NCBI RefSeq assembly: GCF_017916325.1
Contig: NC_090161.1
Coordinates: 1 to 64,000 of the forward strand
DNA length: 64,000 nt
Direction: 5' to 3'
Source of the DNA: Leishmania martiniquensis
Taxonomy: Eukaryota; Euglenozoa; Kinetoplastea; Trypanosomatida; Trypanosomatidae
Notes under the pieces: generated by a model
Databases searched by the model: none
Told to the model about the DNA's origin: nothing
The model's input: only the letters and a program-made list of their open reading frames with translations
Made by a program: the position numbers and the translations under genes
Shown: piece by piece, positions 21,447 to 32,165 of the stretch
Position numbering within the stretch: position 1 is the first letter of the stretch
Layout: every line of letters begins with the position of its first letter

Positions 21447-24400
21447 CGCTGGATAGCCGCCGAGGGTGCAATCAATCCCTGAGGGAGCGAGAATGGGCAG
21501 GCATGAACACAACAAAGATGGGGTACGAAGGAGAACGATGTCAGAGCGTGAGCGGGTCCCGAGGGAGAAGGCGGATAGGCAACGGGTCTGCCAGAGATTA
21601 GAGGTGTGTGTCCTATTCTCATTCATCAAGCGCGAGGCGTAGGCCGTACGAACCAACCACAACTATGCCATAACTTCTGCCGTGAAGATTCCGTCGTCAG
21701 GATTAGAAAAGGAGTCACGGACATCGCATAAGAGATGTAGGAGCTTCGCTCCATTCACCACCTGCAGCTATTTGGTGGGAATAGAAGCAGAAGAGGCAAC
21801 AGCATTTTGCGAGTGTGTGAGTGCGTGTTGGGGGGATAATGAGATGAAGGCCTTGGCGCTCCTTCGTCTTTCAAGCGGACACGCACAGATGCACGTACGA
21901 GCACGGCAGTGAACACGCTTCCTGGAAAACCGATCAAAGGCAGCGGTGATCAACGTCCATAGGCGAAAGAAGCAACGATGCACGCAAAAAAATGCTGCGC
22001 AGGAAGCCGCTCGATCGAGGCAGACCAAACACTAACAGAGTTCGAGGGCGCATTTGAGCGTGGCACGCGGACGAGCATGAAAATCGAAAGACACAGCGTA
22101 TAGCACAGGGAGGAGAAAACAGTGAAAGGAGCTTTAATAGGCAATACTGAGGATCTGCAGGATATGAAAAAGCCTCTCCACGACTGTCGCGATGTCCCAC
22201 CCCGTGAGGAGTTAGAGATTAGAAACCGATGGAAGGGAGGGCGAGGAGGCATGCAGGCGCAAAGGAAATGTTCCCTCAATAGGACCACAGAGAGAGAAAA
22301 CGAGAAAGAGAGTCGCAAGAGCGAAAATGGCGAATGTCTGAGAAGAGTTGCGGCACTCAGGCGGAAAGAGACAACAAGAAAAAGATTATAAAATGCACAC
22401 AGAGACACACACGCAGACGTTTTTTGACCGAAGGATAGAGCGAGGTAAAATGCATCAGAGACGCACAGAGGTGCCCCCCTCCTCCCGATGCGAAAAAGGC
22501 GGATAGATGAAATGCTGAAAAGGTTGGGCATCTGTCGAGGTGATTGGCGAAAAAGAGAAAAGGACGCAGGAGGCGGATATGAGCGCCTTGACGGCGCGTT
22601 GAAGGACGATCACTTGATACATACGAGCAAAGAGAGAGAGAGCGCCGTCTGCACAAAAGAAAAGTAGCAGCAGACAATAACAAACCCGAGCGACACCGAG
22701 GAAGAGCGCCATGCGCATCCGGCCATTGACTGCCTGCGCTTCATCACCGCCGCAGTACACCATCATGCTCTCTCTGCTTGGGTCCGCTGGAGAAGAGGAA
22801 GAGGAGTCAGGACCAGCCGTGGGCACCTCAACCCCAGCGTTTTATTTGGTGTCTGGCGAAAGCGGCAGCAAGAGAACAGGAAGCACAACTTCGAAAGATA
22901 CACATAGACGTTGCATACGCACCCTCCGACAATTTTGCAACAGTCCCGAGAAGGAGAGAAAGTAGACAGCTGACCTATTCGAAGAGCTCAGCCCTTCGCA
23001 CATAACAGGCGTTGCTGAGCGCTGGAGGAGATACGCACACGCGGACACCCATATACAGATCGAGGCTCGCATCCACTGAACGCTTAAAACAACACCCTGC
23101 CTCCTCTCTTGTGAGGTGCCTCGAGACCCTCGCATGAAACTCCGTCACACAGGCAGAGAGGCAAAAAGTGCTGAGCAGAATAGAACGAGCGCAGGGTAAC
23201 GAAAAACAAGTGATATGACACAGCTGTGGCTGTTGGAGAGGAGCTCAAGTCGCATTGCGCACACATGCTCACGCACAGAAGAAGAGAGTCATCAGCGGCA
23301 ACAACACATCATTACGGGAAAAATGAGCGATCGAGAGGAGGAGAGAAAAAGAAGGCGATTGAGGCCAAAGAGACGTGACCCGTTCGGAAATAGATGAACT
23401 ATCCACGACAGGACAGCTCCTTTTCGACGCCGGTAAAGAGCCAGTGAGTGGCTTGCATGCCACCTCGAAAAAGCAACCTGACAGACCCCCATCCAGCGCC
23501 GTTAATCACTTCACCCCGCCTTCACTCACGCGGTGACTACCGGTACGTCGTTGCAAAGTGGCACAAACGTTTCATAGGAGGATGGGGTCGAATCCCTCAC
23601 ACAATCGCTTTGACGATCGCCGTGTCTCAGAACCCTACGCGTGTGCTTTTTTTTGTGCATCGCCTGCCCAGCGGCCTGACCCACTCCCATCTGAGCTTCA
23701 AATACGCTTGCGGCCTAGCACTGCACGCTCCTTTTGGGAAGCGTGTCATACTTTTTTTTTCGAGCGGCCAGTTGGTCGGGTCAGAGCACACTACTCCAAG
23801 CTGGTCTCGAGCACTGCTTGTGGTTTCCCTCTATGGCAAGGGTCAGCACGCTTACCGTTCTGCACGGCGAGCGCAGAAACTGTCGCACAGTTTCACACCG
23901 GCCAGGCGCCGCTGTTGAAGATGTTTTTTTCTTGTCATCTGCTCCAATGACAGGCTGTTCGTGCGATGTTCGACCGCTCCGCAACACACAGCGGGTCTCT
24001 GCTGTGTACATGGCAATCTCGTCGCTTACGCTGCCGGGGGCTCGGGGGATATCACTGTTACCACCAACCAACATGGCAGCTGAATCGCTCAGAAAAAGAC
24101 CCGGGGACTTTGCCGAATATTCGTGAAACCTTCATGGCCGTATTTTCGGCTTGCGGGCCCCAGCCGGCATCAGGTGAGGAAGTCGGCTGCGTAACGACAT
24201 GGACGCGTCGACTGGGCAGTGGACGGAACAAGAAACAGTCTTGCTGCTGGCACCCACGATCCTCACGACGAGCGAGCATTCCATGAGACTGTCAGCATAA
24301 CCGCTGCGGAATTGGCAGCGAGTAAAGAGGGGTGACACAGACCTGTTTCGCCCATAAGGCGTGGAAAGGACCCTCTCAGCAACGGCGAAGGATAGAGAGG

Positions 24401-25029
24401 GGTGAAATACGAGTGATGGGGATACTGCATGACACACAATTCAAGGTGCAGTAGCCGACCTTTTACATCGTCGCAGGCGCGCTGAGCAGCATTTTGCACG
24501 CGACGTGTTGATCGACGTCTGTGGCACCGCATACATACGTGCGTCTGCGCTTGCAGGTGTAGAGGACGTCGTCGAGAGCGGGCGTGAGCGACAAGGGCAA
24601 TGCGTCAAAGGAAGGGCGAGTACGATACCAAAGAGTTGCAGAAGAGATGCGCCTGTTTAAGGTTGAGGAAGCGCGTTTTCTAGAGGCGAGCCACTGAGGG
24701 AGAGATCGCCTGTGGCACTTTCATGCAAGTGACCGCCCCCCACCCAGGTACCTCACACTATCCGGCACCTCAGATGCCGTATGAAAACGAGTCAGCCGTG
24801 AGTCATCCACGGCGCATGCGCGACGTCATTGCGCCCTCACCGAGGATTACTGTTTTGGTTCGAAGGCGGTAGCTCCACGTCCGTGCGCGTCATGAACATA
24901 CACCACAGATGGCAGAGATAGAACCGACGTAGGCGGACAGTATTGTAGTCTACATCAAGCGACCGCATGAACTTGTGTGTGAGCGTTGGCGTCGAGCACC
25001 TACTTCTTTATCCTATGGCAGGAGCGGCA
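21447..25029. other. 3.6-kb region without a supported gene
   Basis: Probably long UTRs of the flanking minus-strand genes. Short frames (for example the leucine-rich one at 22455-22826) lack an early ATG or recognisable motifs. On the plus strand there is a hairpin near 23727-23750 followed by nine T, and further T-runs near 23648 and 23922. I saw no complete tRNA or 5S rRNA. Confidence 0.55.
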
Positions 25030-26577
25030 TCAGCAGCCCCCCCTGCCAGCGCCAACCCTTTCGCCCGCTGCATACTCGTCGAGAGGGGTCCTGAGGCTCG
25101 AGGAAGTCGCCGCCGCTGCAGGTGGGTGTACAGCCATCAGCGAGGGCACATTCTTCTCTTCCTGTGTCGACGGCGCATCGAAATCACCTCGTCGAACTTC
25201 GTTGTCAGCTTGCGCCGCTACATCCAACGCGAACTCCGGCATTGGCACGGGTGTGAAGTGTTTGAGTCGAAACGCAAACGGCTCGTGCCACGGACGCGAT
25301 CGCGGAACTTCAACGAAATCGTACGACAGATCCGTCTGATCGGGTTCGGCGAGGCGCCGGGGCTCGGTCACGTCGAGTAGAACGATTTCGCGCAGAAGCG
25401 TGCTAATGTTCGGTAACGACGAGGAAGCAGGAGTAGCTGACTGCAATGCGACCAGTGGAAACGCCTGATTGGTCTGCACAGTGTTACCTGCACCGCTGGC
25501 AGAGCGCAGGAGACTTGCGAAACGTTGCCTTGCAGCCAAGATAGCAACAAGCTTCTTCAGTGGTCGAAGCACAGCGCGACGAGCCTCCATATCACTCAAT
25601 GGTTCGGCGCCCTGAAATATATCGTTTGTTGTTGCTGTCATGGAGGTGTCGTAGTGCCGGATGGGCACGAATCCACGGCGATGCCGATCCCCTTGCAACA
25701 ACTCCTCCTGAAATCGGGAGGCAGCAGCTTCGCGGGCTGCGAGCACCGCCTTTACCTCAGCATCCGATGGAATAGAGAGGCCGACATTTCGCCGAGCAGA
25801 CGAGCAGATGCGTGAGAGCTCACGGTTCTTCTGGATGCGCTTCAACAGCTCTTTATGTGTCGGTGCCGCAGTGGGTAATCGGACACCTCTCGAATCGCCT
25901 TCTTCAGTGTGCATCACTTTTGCTGAGCATTTGAGTTTAGTGAAGAACTTTGTGAAAAGCGTAAGCGCACAAGTCGAAGTAGCAAAGAGTTCAGCAGCGC
26001 GAGACTCGCACCGTAGTGGAACTGTAGCGGCAGCAGCGCCATGTGCAGAAGAGGGCCGCATATCATAAAAAAAAACTGCGCAAGGCAACCGCAAGCGCTG
26101 AGCCGGCGAGTCCAACACGGCCAAAGGGCAGCTTGGTTGCTGGAGCCGGGAGCAGGCCAGATTCCTCTGGGCAACCGTAACGTCGCAAAGTGCACTCAGG
26201 GGTGCATGTCTCCATTTTGTGAAGCGACATCTGTCGAACAGAGAGTCGCCGTCGTCCTCCTGGTAGTATTTGAAGAAAAGAGAGTGAAAAACGGATGGTG
26301 GCCACACCCAGGTCAACACAGTGTCCGGAAGCGACGCAGAAAGGAGCAGAGCTATACATTGACGGGCTGCCGGAAGTGCAGCGGCATCACCACAAAGCAC
26401 TATAAGTGTAAGGCAGGCGCAAAGCTCATGCACTCGGCATTTCTTGACGTGCTGCTGCACCGTCAGAAGATCCTTCGCGCACGTGAGCGATATAGGTTGT
26501 GTTGCGCCAGACTCAGCAGCTAGCTTACTGGGCGAAAGTTGTCTGCCGACGGTATATTCCTGCACAAGTCCTATCAT
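25030..26577 (-). CDS. Conserved hypothetical protein, 5' end probably frameshifted (515 aa from first ATG)
   Basis: Not recognised by family. The frame stays open from 26820 but has no ATG until 26577 (MIGLVQEY). The 60-odd codons before that ATG look coding. In another frame an ATG at 26920 opens a protein-like stretch (MVVFVADKAGG...) that overlaps this frame at the A5 run 26794-26798; one base fewer there would join them into about 629 residues. The visible protein has cysteine- and leucine-rich helical segments in the first third, a charged helical middle (KELLKRIQKNREL...) and a proline/alanine-rich C-terminus. No transmembrane or catalytic motif is clear. Confidence 0.7.
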   Translation of the reverse strand: MIGLVQEYTVGRQLSPSKLAAESGATQPISLTCAKDLLTVQQHVKKCRVHELCACLTLIVLCGDAAALPAARQCIALLLSASLPDTVLTWVWPPSVFHSLFFKYYQEDDGDSLFDRCRFTKWRHAPLSALCDVTVAQRNLACSRLQQPSCPLAVLDSPAQRLRLPCAVFFYDMRPSSAHGAAAATVPLRCESRAAELFATSTCALTLFTKFFTKLKCSAKVMHTEEGDSRGVRLPTAAPTHKELLKRIQKNRELSRICSSARRNVGLSIPSDAEVKAVLAAREAAASRFQEELLQGDRHRRGFVPIRHYDTSMTATTNDIFQGAEPLSDMEARRAVLRPLKKLVAILAARQRFASLLRSASGAGNTVQTNQAFPLVALQSATPASSSLPNISTLLREIVLLDVTEPRRLAEPDQTDLSYDFVEVPRSRPWHEPFAFRLKHFTPVPMPEFALDVAAQADNEVRRGDFDAPSTQEEKNVPSLMAVHPPAAAATSSSLRTPLDEYAAGERVGAGRGGC

Positions 26578-27464
26578 AGCAGCCTCGATCTCCCAACAAC
26601 ACTCTTCCACCAGCGGCAAATCATCTGTCGTCGAGTCGTATACAGACCCACAGACTGACTCTAACTCGGTCGAGGCAACACCACCCAGCACGGGGGTACG
26701 AAACAGCACAGCACTGCACAACAAGCGCGCTAGCGACTCCGGCGCACTCAACCGCAAAAAGCGCACGCGGCAGTAGCGAGACAGGGGCAGACGAAAAACT
26801 AGCGACGTGCAGCCAGCGCATCAAGTACGCGTGAAAATTTGGATGTACCCAACTTCGCGCGAGCACCACTACGCGGTTGGAGGCGAACCCACCCGCCTTG
26901 TCGGCGACGAAGACGACCATCTAGCCCTAGAGTGGTTTCCACGGGTTTAGAGAAACTCAGTACACGTCAGCGTTACCGCCACCTTCAGAAGAACGGTGAT
27001 GCGCCACTTCTGTATTTCGCCAGCGGACAAAACACAAACCAGCATTGTAGACAGATCCACATCAACCATGCACACACTCTCAGCCGGCTCTCTTTGGTCA
27101 TCCGCGTGAGCACCTCGTCGAGCTGGGGGTGAGTACATCACCACGCCCATAAATGAGAGATTTCACGTCCAACTGTATCGGCCAAATCGTTTTGGTCCGG
27201 GCGATGCACGAAAAGCCTAGGGTTCCGTACCACCGCTGACACCTAACCCCCACAAGAATGGAACCTTAACCTCAGTGCTAGGCTCAGCGCGCAAGTCAGT
27301 AAAAACATGTGACGGGCATGATGAAAAATATAAAAAAGAGCACTCACCATGCACCGACGGCCTCTCATACGACCAGAACGCTTACATTGTCCGCTAAATA
27401 TGGTAGTCAAGACAAAAAAGCCCTCCTACATGGTACCTCTACACATGTCAACAATGGCATACCC
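26578..27464. other. Upstream region of the 515-aa gene and left flank of the duplication
   Basis: 26578-26920 probably belongs to the 5' coding part of the preceding gene in two frames. 26921-27464 holds no supported gene and ends where the duplicated unit begins. Confidence 0.5.
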
Positions 27465-27755
27465 CTCTTTCCTGCGCTGTGTCCCTCTCCGCTGGTTTGC
27501 ATGGACGAGGAAGGATTTTGTTGGCACGCACGCGCATGACGAGACGAAATTCTCTCTCACGCGGCTTGCACAGCCAATAAGTAGGTGCGCAGAGAGAGGG
27601 ACAGGGAGACAGAGGGAGATGGGATCCACCTCAGAGTTACTCGAATCGCTTAGGAGGAAAAGGTACCAAAACAGCTCACACAAACGGGTCAGCAGCCGCG
27701 CCGGACGGCACACGGAAAAAGAGAGAAATGACAGGGCAGTAGCGCAGCTGCAGCG

Positions 27756-27989
27756 TCACGCTTTCTTCTGCTGCTTGGAGGCGCGAGGCTGGAACATGGG
27801 CAGCGCGCTCGACACAACGACTCGGTTCATTTTGGGCACCACCTTGGGTGGGATCAGGCTCTTGAGGATGCTGCGCTCCTTGCGCTTCCGGCCGTGGATG
27901 CTGTCCTTCAACGTCCGCTCCATGTCCGTGACGGGCTGACGCTTAGACTTCTTGCGCTTCACGCGCTGCTTGCCGTGACGGCCAGGCAT
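27756..27989 (-). CDS. Small basic protein (77 aa), copy 1
   Basis: Not recognised. The protein is very rich in lysine and arginine, with clusters KQRVKRKKSKR near the N-terminus and HGRKRKER in the middle, then a hydrophobic/proline segment (LIPPKVVPKMNRVVVSS) and a basic tail (SKQQKKA). It has no cysteines and resembles a ribosome-associated or nucleolar protein in composition only. The ATG at 27989 follows a pyrimidine tract, CTCGCACAG and a TG microsatellite (28024-28070), a good trans-splice context. Identical to 34426-34659. Confidence 0.8.
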   Translation of the reverse strand: MPGRHGKQRVKRKKSKRQPVTDMERTLKDSIHGRKRKERSILKSLIPPKVVPKMNRVVVSSALPMFQPRASKQQKKA

Positions 27990-28045
27990 TTCCGCGCGGT
28001 AACCGGTGGTGGCTCCAGGGTAAGTCTGTGTGTGTGTGTGTGCGT

Positions 28046-28070
28046 CTGTGCGAGAAGGAAGGAAGGGCAC
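28046..28070 (-). promoter_or_regulatory. Probable spliced-leader acceptor for the small basic gene
   Basis: On the minus strand CCTTCCTTCCTTCTCGCACAG ends with AG at 28046-28047, 57 bases upstream of the ATG at 27989, with a CA microsatellite between. The right-hand copy of the unit has the same arrangement with a two-base-longer microsatellite. Confidence 0.5.
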
Positions 28071-28472
28071 AGGCGCTGCTCAGCAGAGCCGATTTCGAGC
28101 TGTGACAGTAATCTCGATTTCTTTGTTGTTTTTTTCTGTGCCGGGAGCTAAGCCAGAGGTGGAGGTAGAGAGCAGATGAGTGGGCGAGGGAAGACGGAGC
28201 AAGTAAAGAAATAGGGGAAGGCAGAGAAGCAGAGCAGCCGGCCACAGTGCGGGAGGCGTGGTGGGCATTGGGAAAGGGGAGATGATGGCACTGCACTGGC
28301 ACCCGGCTTGCAGAATCGTGCACTGGCAAAAAAGGAGGGGGGAGGGGAAGAATGCCGCTACGCCTCTGCACTACTCAGATGCACGGCCTCCTCGTCGTTT
28401 GGCTTCTTCGCCCCATCGCAGTGCCACCGACGGACGCACAGCCGAGGAAAGTGGGGTAAAAACAAACACTAC

Positions 28473-29579
28473 CTAGCGGTGGTAGCACAGAGAGAAAGGC
28501 ACTCGGCGCGAGCCTTGCAGCGGGGAAGGGGGCTGCTTGGCCGCGGGTGCCCGTCGCAGCAGCAGCTCCGGCGACGTGTCCGTCGACGCAACTGCGTCCA
28601 CCTGCACGGGGTGAAGTTCGGAAAATAACACGCTATGCGACGCCTGCAGCCCCTCCAGGACATGCAGGTAGTTGGCGCTGTTCAGTGTGCGAAAGCTCCT
28701 CTCACAGCTCAGCTTGAGCAGCAGCTTGCGTGAGAGGTTGAAGGACGGCTCTGCTTTACGGTCCTTCCGCGGCGACCAGCTCAACTCAACACCTCGCGCC
28801 GCCAGACAGTCGCGGAACTCGCGCAGCGCCCGCCGCTTTACGCGGTCACGGTGCGCGTCCGCGCGGGCGTAGTCGCCCGCGTAACAGTTGGCAACCATGC
28901 GCTGCTCCCCTGTCGGCGTGCGGCTGCTCAGCCCCAGCGCGGCGTGCTCCTCCGGCTCATACTGCACAACCCTCCAGCAGCAGTAGCACTCCGCAAAGAA
29001 GGTGACGTATTCGGACCAGTTGCTAAAACGCTGCATCGCGGCGTCGTAGAAGGGCAGGTCGCGCACGAGGTTTTGCACGTGCGCCGCGGCGATGGAGCCG
29101 CAGAACTCGTCGTTCTCGATAATCGTCCGCACATGCTCCTTCAGCAGCATCTCACACGGCAGCGGTGCCCCCACCTCTACCGGCGCGCACCAGTCCACGT
29201 CCACCACGAGCGTCACTACCGACGGTACCTCGCGCACAAAACGCGCCGACCACACTGGGGCGCTGTGCGTCAGAGGACCAAGGTAGTGCACTGTCCCCCA
29301 CGGGAGGCGCAGCGCCAGGAACAGGCCGCGACAGCGAGCGCTGCGCTGTTGCACATCCACGCAGAAGCGCAGCTCCGTGAAGCCGTTGTACCGCCGCGCT
29401 TCGGCACGCACTTCGTCGACTGGCAATGCGACCATGTACGCGCAGGGCAGGCACCGCGACGCGAGGTGCAGTCGCACCACCGCCCCGTTGACGGCGAGGT
29501 CAACCACCGCTAAGGCGTCCGGGTGGGACAGCTGCGGCGGCATCGCAGGAAACTGCTGCGATGAGCCTTTCTTCCCCAT
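28473..29579 (-). CDS. Conserved hypothetical protein (368 aa), copy 1
   Basis: Not recognised. It begins MGKKGSSQQF at a true ATG (29579). The N-terminal third is hydrophobic and beta-like with several Val/Leu stretches (VVDLAVNGAVVRLHL, SVVTLVVDVDW), the middle is cysteine- and aromatic-rich (YVTFFAECYCCWRVVQY), followed by a basic helical segment (RDRVKRRALREFRDCL) and a variable tail. No signal peptide or membrane helix is certain. Identical to 35145-36251. Confidence 0.8.
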   Translation of the reverse strand: MGKKGSSQQFPAMPPQLSHPDALAVVDLAVNGAVVRLHLASRCLPCAYMVALPVDEVRAEARRYNGFTELRFCVDVQQRSARCRGLFLALRLPWGTVHYLGPLTHSAPVWSARFVREVPSVVTLVVDVDWCAPVEVGAPLPCEMLLKEHVRTIIENDEFCGSIAAAHVQNLVRDLPFYDAAMQRFSNWSEYVTFFAECYCCWRVVQYEPEEHAALGLSSRTPTGEQRMVANCYAGDYARADAHRDRVKRRALREFRDCLAARGVELSWSPRKDRKAEPSFNLSRKLLLKLSCERSFRTLNSANYLHVLEGLQASHSVLFSELHPVQVDAVASTDTSPELLLRRAPAAKQPPSPLQGSRRVPFSLCYHR

Positions 29580-30260
29580 CCCGCAGCGGGCACACAGCGC
29601 AAGAAGGACAGGTGGGAAAAAGAAGCGCGTACAAATACCTCCGCGCCAGTCAATAGGTGGTCACGCCCCAAGAGACACGCGCACAGCGATACAAAACAGA
29701 CGATGTGGCAGGGCGTAGAGAGAGAGACGCCGATGAGGGAAGGCACGCTGAGAAAAGTGGAGAGAGCTGCTGTGGATCCAGTGAAGCACCTGCTCCCCGA
29801 GATGGTACGAGGAGCGATGGCAGGGGGCCAGCGCAGGGCAGCATGCAGGGAATCGGCTACGCGACCGTGTCCTTCGAGCAGTGTGCAGCTGCGTCGTGGT
29901 GGCTGTGCTGGTGCTGTTGTACTCATTTTAGTGCACGCACCGGCACACCATCGTAGCCCGCCCATGTGCGGTGCGCGATCGGCGGCTGGCAGCTGGCGGC
30001 ATTGTTTCTGTGAAGCGCGCAATACTGGTGCACACGGCCAGGCAAGCTTCTCCTCTCGTCCCACCTTTCACCCACGCACACTACCAACACTGCAGTGGTG
30101 GCAGGGGAAGGGGGCAGCACACACGGGACAGGAGAGGAGTCGCCAAGATGAAGAAGACAACCAAAACATTAAAGCCACGCCCAACTCGTCTGCAGGCCGC
30201 GGTCGCGCTGCAGCGGGGGCTGCCTACGATGCCGCACACACGCACGCGGCTACAAAGCCG

Positions 30261-30968
30261 CTACTTCGGTAGAATGGCGCGCTTCTGCAGGTTCTGGAAG
30301 AACGTCCTTGCCAGGCTGAAATCTTTGCGTGTGCGGAAGAACAGTGAGCTGTAGATCAGCGTGAAGAAGACGCCACCAACGAACCCCCAGTTGCGCAGCT
30401 CGATGTCGCCCGCCCGCCGCTGCTCAACCAGCCTCGGCGAAACGTACTCGTCGTAGGTGCACTTGAGCAGGTACGGTGCGCCGGCCCACATGATGGGCAC
30501 GCGCTTCAGGTACGGGATGTAGCACCCACGCATCATCAGCGACAGCGTCGCGTAGCCGGCGTAGGCGCCATTGCTCGTCGCGCTACAGTCAAACTGTGTG
30601 TTCGTCTTGGTGCGGCTCACCTGGGCAGCGAACACGTAGGCGAAGCTGGAGAACAGCCCGGCGCCCACGTACACAGCCATCGCGTGCCGCCACCCCAGGG
30701 CCTCGGTGAGTGGCTTCGCCAACACCCACGCCATGACGCTGTTGATGACGCAGTCCCTGCCGTTCGTGACGTACAGACACGAGAGCGGGTTCGGGTAAAA
30801 GGCACTACTCCGTGTCAGGAACACGTCACGCATTACCATCGGCTTCGGACTGCGCAGCATCACCGGATTTGCTGCGTAGCTATTGGAGTGGTACAGGACA
30901 AAGAGCGTCTGGTTTGTGGTGAGCGCCATCGCCATGATGGAGCCGGAGATCTCTGCGTACGACGGCAT
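30261..30968 (-). CDS. Rhomboid-like integral membrane protein (235 aa), copy 1
   Basis: A hydrophobic protein with probable membrane segments near residues 8-26, 75-90, 95-116, 128-147 and 194-211. The stretch SATSNGAYAGYATLSLMMRG resembles the GxSGA(V)xG segment of rhomboids, but the glycine before the serine is absent and no C-terminal catalytic histidine motif is obvious. This suggests an inactive rhomboid relative. Trypanosomes have two such proteins (TimRhom) in the mitochondrial inner-membrane import machinery, so a role there is possible but is inference. The ATG at 30968 is the first in frame. Residue 221 is Arg here and Lys in copy 2. Confidence 0.75.
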   Translation of the reverse strand: MPSYAEISGSIMAMALTTNQTLFVLYHSNSYAANPVMLRSPKPMVMRDVFLTRSSAFYPNPLSCLYVTNGRDCVINSVMAWVLAKPLTEALGWRHAMAVYVGAGLFSSFAYVFAAQVSRTKTNTQFDCSATSNGAYAGYATLSLMMRGCYIPYLKRVPIMWAGAPYLLKCTYDEYVSPRLVEQRRAGDIELRNWGFVGGVFFTLIYSSLFFRTRKDFSLARTFFQNLQKRAILPK

Positions 30969-31499
30969 GCGCAACGTGCGCACTGCTCAGTGCGCGTGCT
31001 TATATATATGCGTGTGTGCCGTTGACCTGCCGCGCAGCTAACCGAGAGGTGTGCGGAAGCATGAAATAGGAGAGAGAAGGGGAAGCAGTGTGTGCGGACA
31101 AGTGCAAGAAGCGCTCCCCCGTCGAAGAAGCACGAGGCATCGGCAGGGCGGTAGTATGGCAGCGTCGCTGTGAAGCAACACAGCCGCCCCTATGCGAGCC
31201 GGTGGAGGTGCGAGGAAGGTCGGGAAGAGGGAGGGGGAGAGGGGAAAGGGGGATGAGGTGGATGATGCGCGCAGGTGCTCACAAGCGCGTGCAAAACGGC
31301 AACCGCGCCCACTGCCGAGATGCGGCTCACACGCTGGAGGCAACGTGGCGTATCGAGAAAGGAGCAGGAGCCATCACACCCAAAAGGCACAACAGAAGAA
31401 AGCCTGAGAAAGGCGTGCACGGGCACGCGCGCACAAATATGTCTTCGATAGTGATTCTCAACAGCGACACGGAAAATGAGAGAGGCGGGAGGGTGGTGC

Positions 31500-32165
31500 T
31501 CACAAGCGCGACCTGATGCAGCGCTTGTAGGAGAGAACATCCAGGTTGCTGCGCAGCCGAAACAGCGTCAGCACGTTGGTGTGCTTGAATTGCTTCTCCT
31601 TGTGGATGTAGTCCACGCCGCCACTGACGGACGTGTCGCATACCGCAACTGCCTCCACCACCGTCGATCCCGCAACAACGGCGCAGTCCATCGCCGCATC
31701 CATGCTGCAACCGGAAGAGATAAAGTCGTCCACGATGACCACGCGTGAGGCGGCGTCGATGCTATTGTTGCGCACCGCGACCGGCTGCGCGGGTGGCTTG
31801 TCATCCCCCTCCGTGATGAAGGCACTCTCACTGATGTCGTCTCGACGCATCGGCACGAATGGGAGGTGCAGTAACAGCGCGAGCGGCGCACCAAGGATGC
31901 AACCGCGCGTCTCGATGCCCAGCACGTGAGTCGGCCCTTGCGCGCCCATGGCGCGGTAACGGTCCGCGAGGAAGTGCAATACGCGCTTGAAAAGGGCAGG
32001 TTTCTCTGTGATGGTGCTCACGTCGTACAGACGCGGGATCTTAGTCTGCGGGGCGGACACGGAGGTGGTGTACTGCGCCGCGTCCACCAGCGCCTTCGAC
32101 AGCGGGTGCTCGGGGTTCAGCATATAGTGGTGCGGGCCCACCTCTACGAGGTCGCCGCCATCCAT
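31500..32165 (-). CDS. Adenine phosphoribosyltransferase 2-like (221 aa), copy 1
   Basis: A type I phosphoribosyltransferase paralogous to APRT, which makes AMP from adenine and PRPP. Visible are THVLGIETRGCILG (adenine/flexible-loop region) and the PRPP motif RVVIVDDFISSGCS (about 141-154), where SSGCS replaces the usual ATGGT, a divergent loop that may alter activity. The C-terminus ends -SRL, a match to type 1 peroxisomal targeting signals, suggesting glycosomal location, as known for APRT2 of T. brucei. The ATG at 32165 is chosen over the open upstream frame. Identical to 38171-38836. Confidence 0.88.
   Translation of the reverse strand: MDGGDLVEVGPHHYMLNPEHPLSKALVDAAQYTTSVSAPQTKIPRLYDVSTITEKPALFKRVLHFLADRYRAMGAQGPTHVLGIETRGCILGAPLALLLHLPFVPMRRDDISESAFITEGDDKPPAQPVAVRNNSIDAASRVVIVDDFISSGCSMDAAMDCAVVAGSTVVEAVAVCDTSVSGGVDYIHKEKQFKHTNVLTLFRLRSNLDVLSYKRCIRSRL

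Noticed and set aside
22455..22826. 123-codon leucine-rich minus-strand frame
   Set aside because: Opens at GTG rather than ATG, has no recognised motif, and lies in pyrimidine-rich probable UTR.
23555..23600. tRNA-like A box and B box (TTGCAAAGTGG and GGGTCGAATCC)
   Set aside because: Spacing between the boxes is about 35 bases, too short for a tRNA, and the acceptor ends do not pair.
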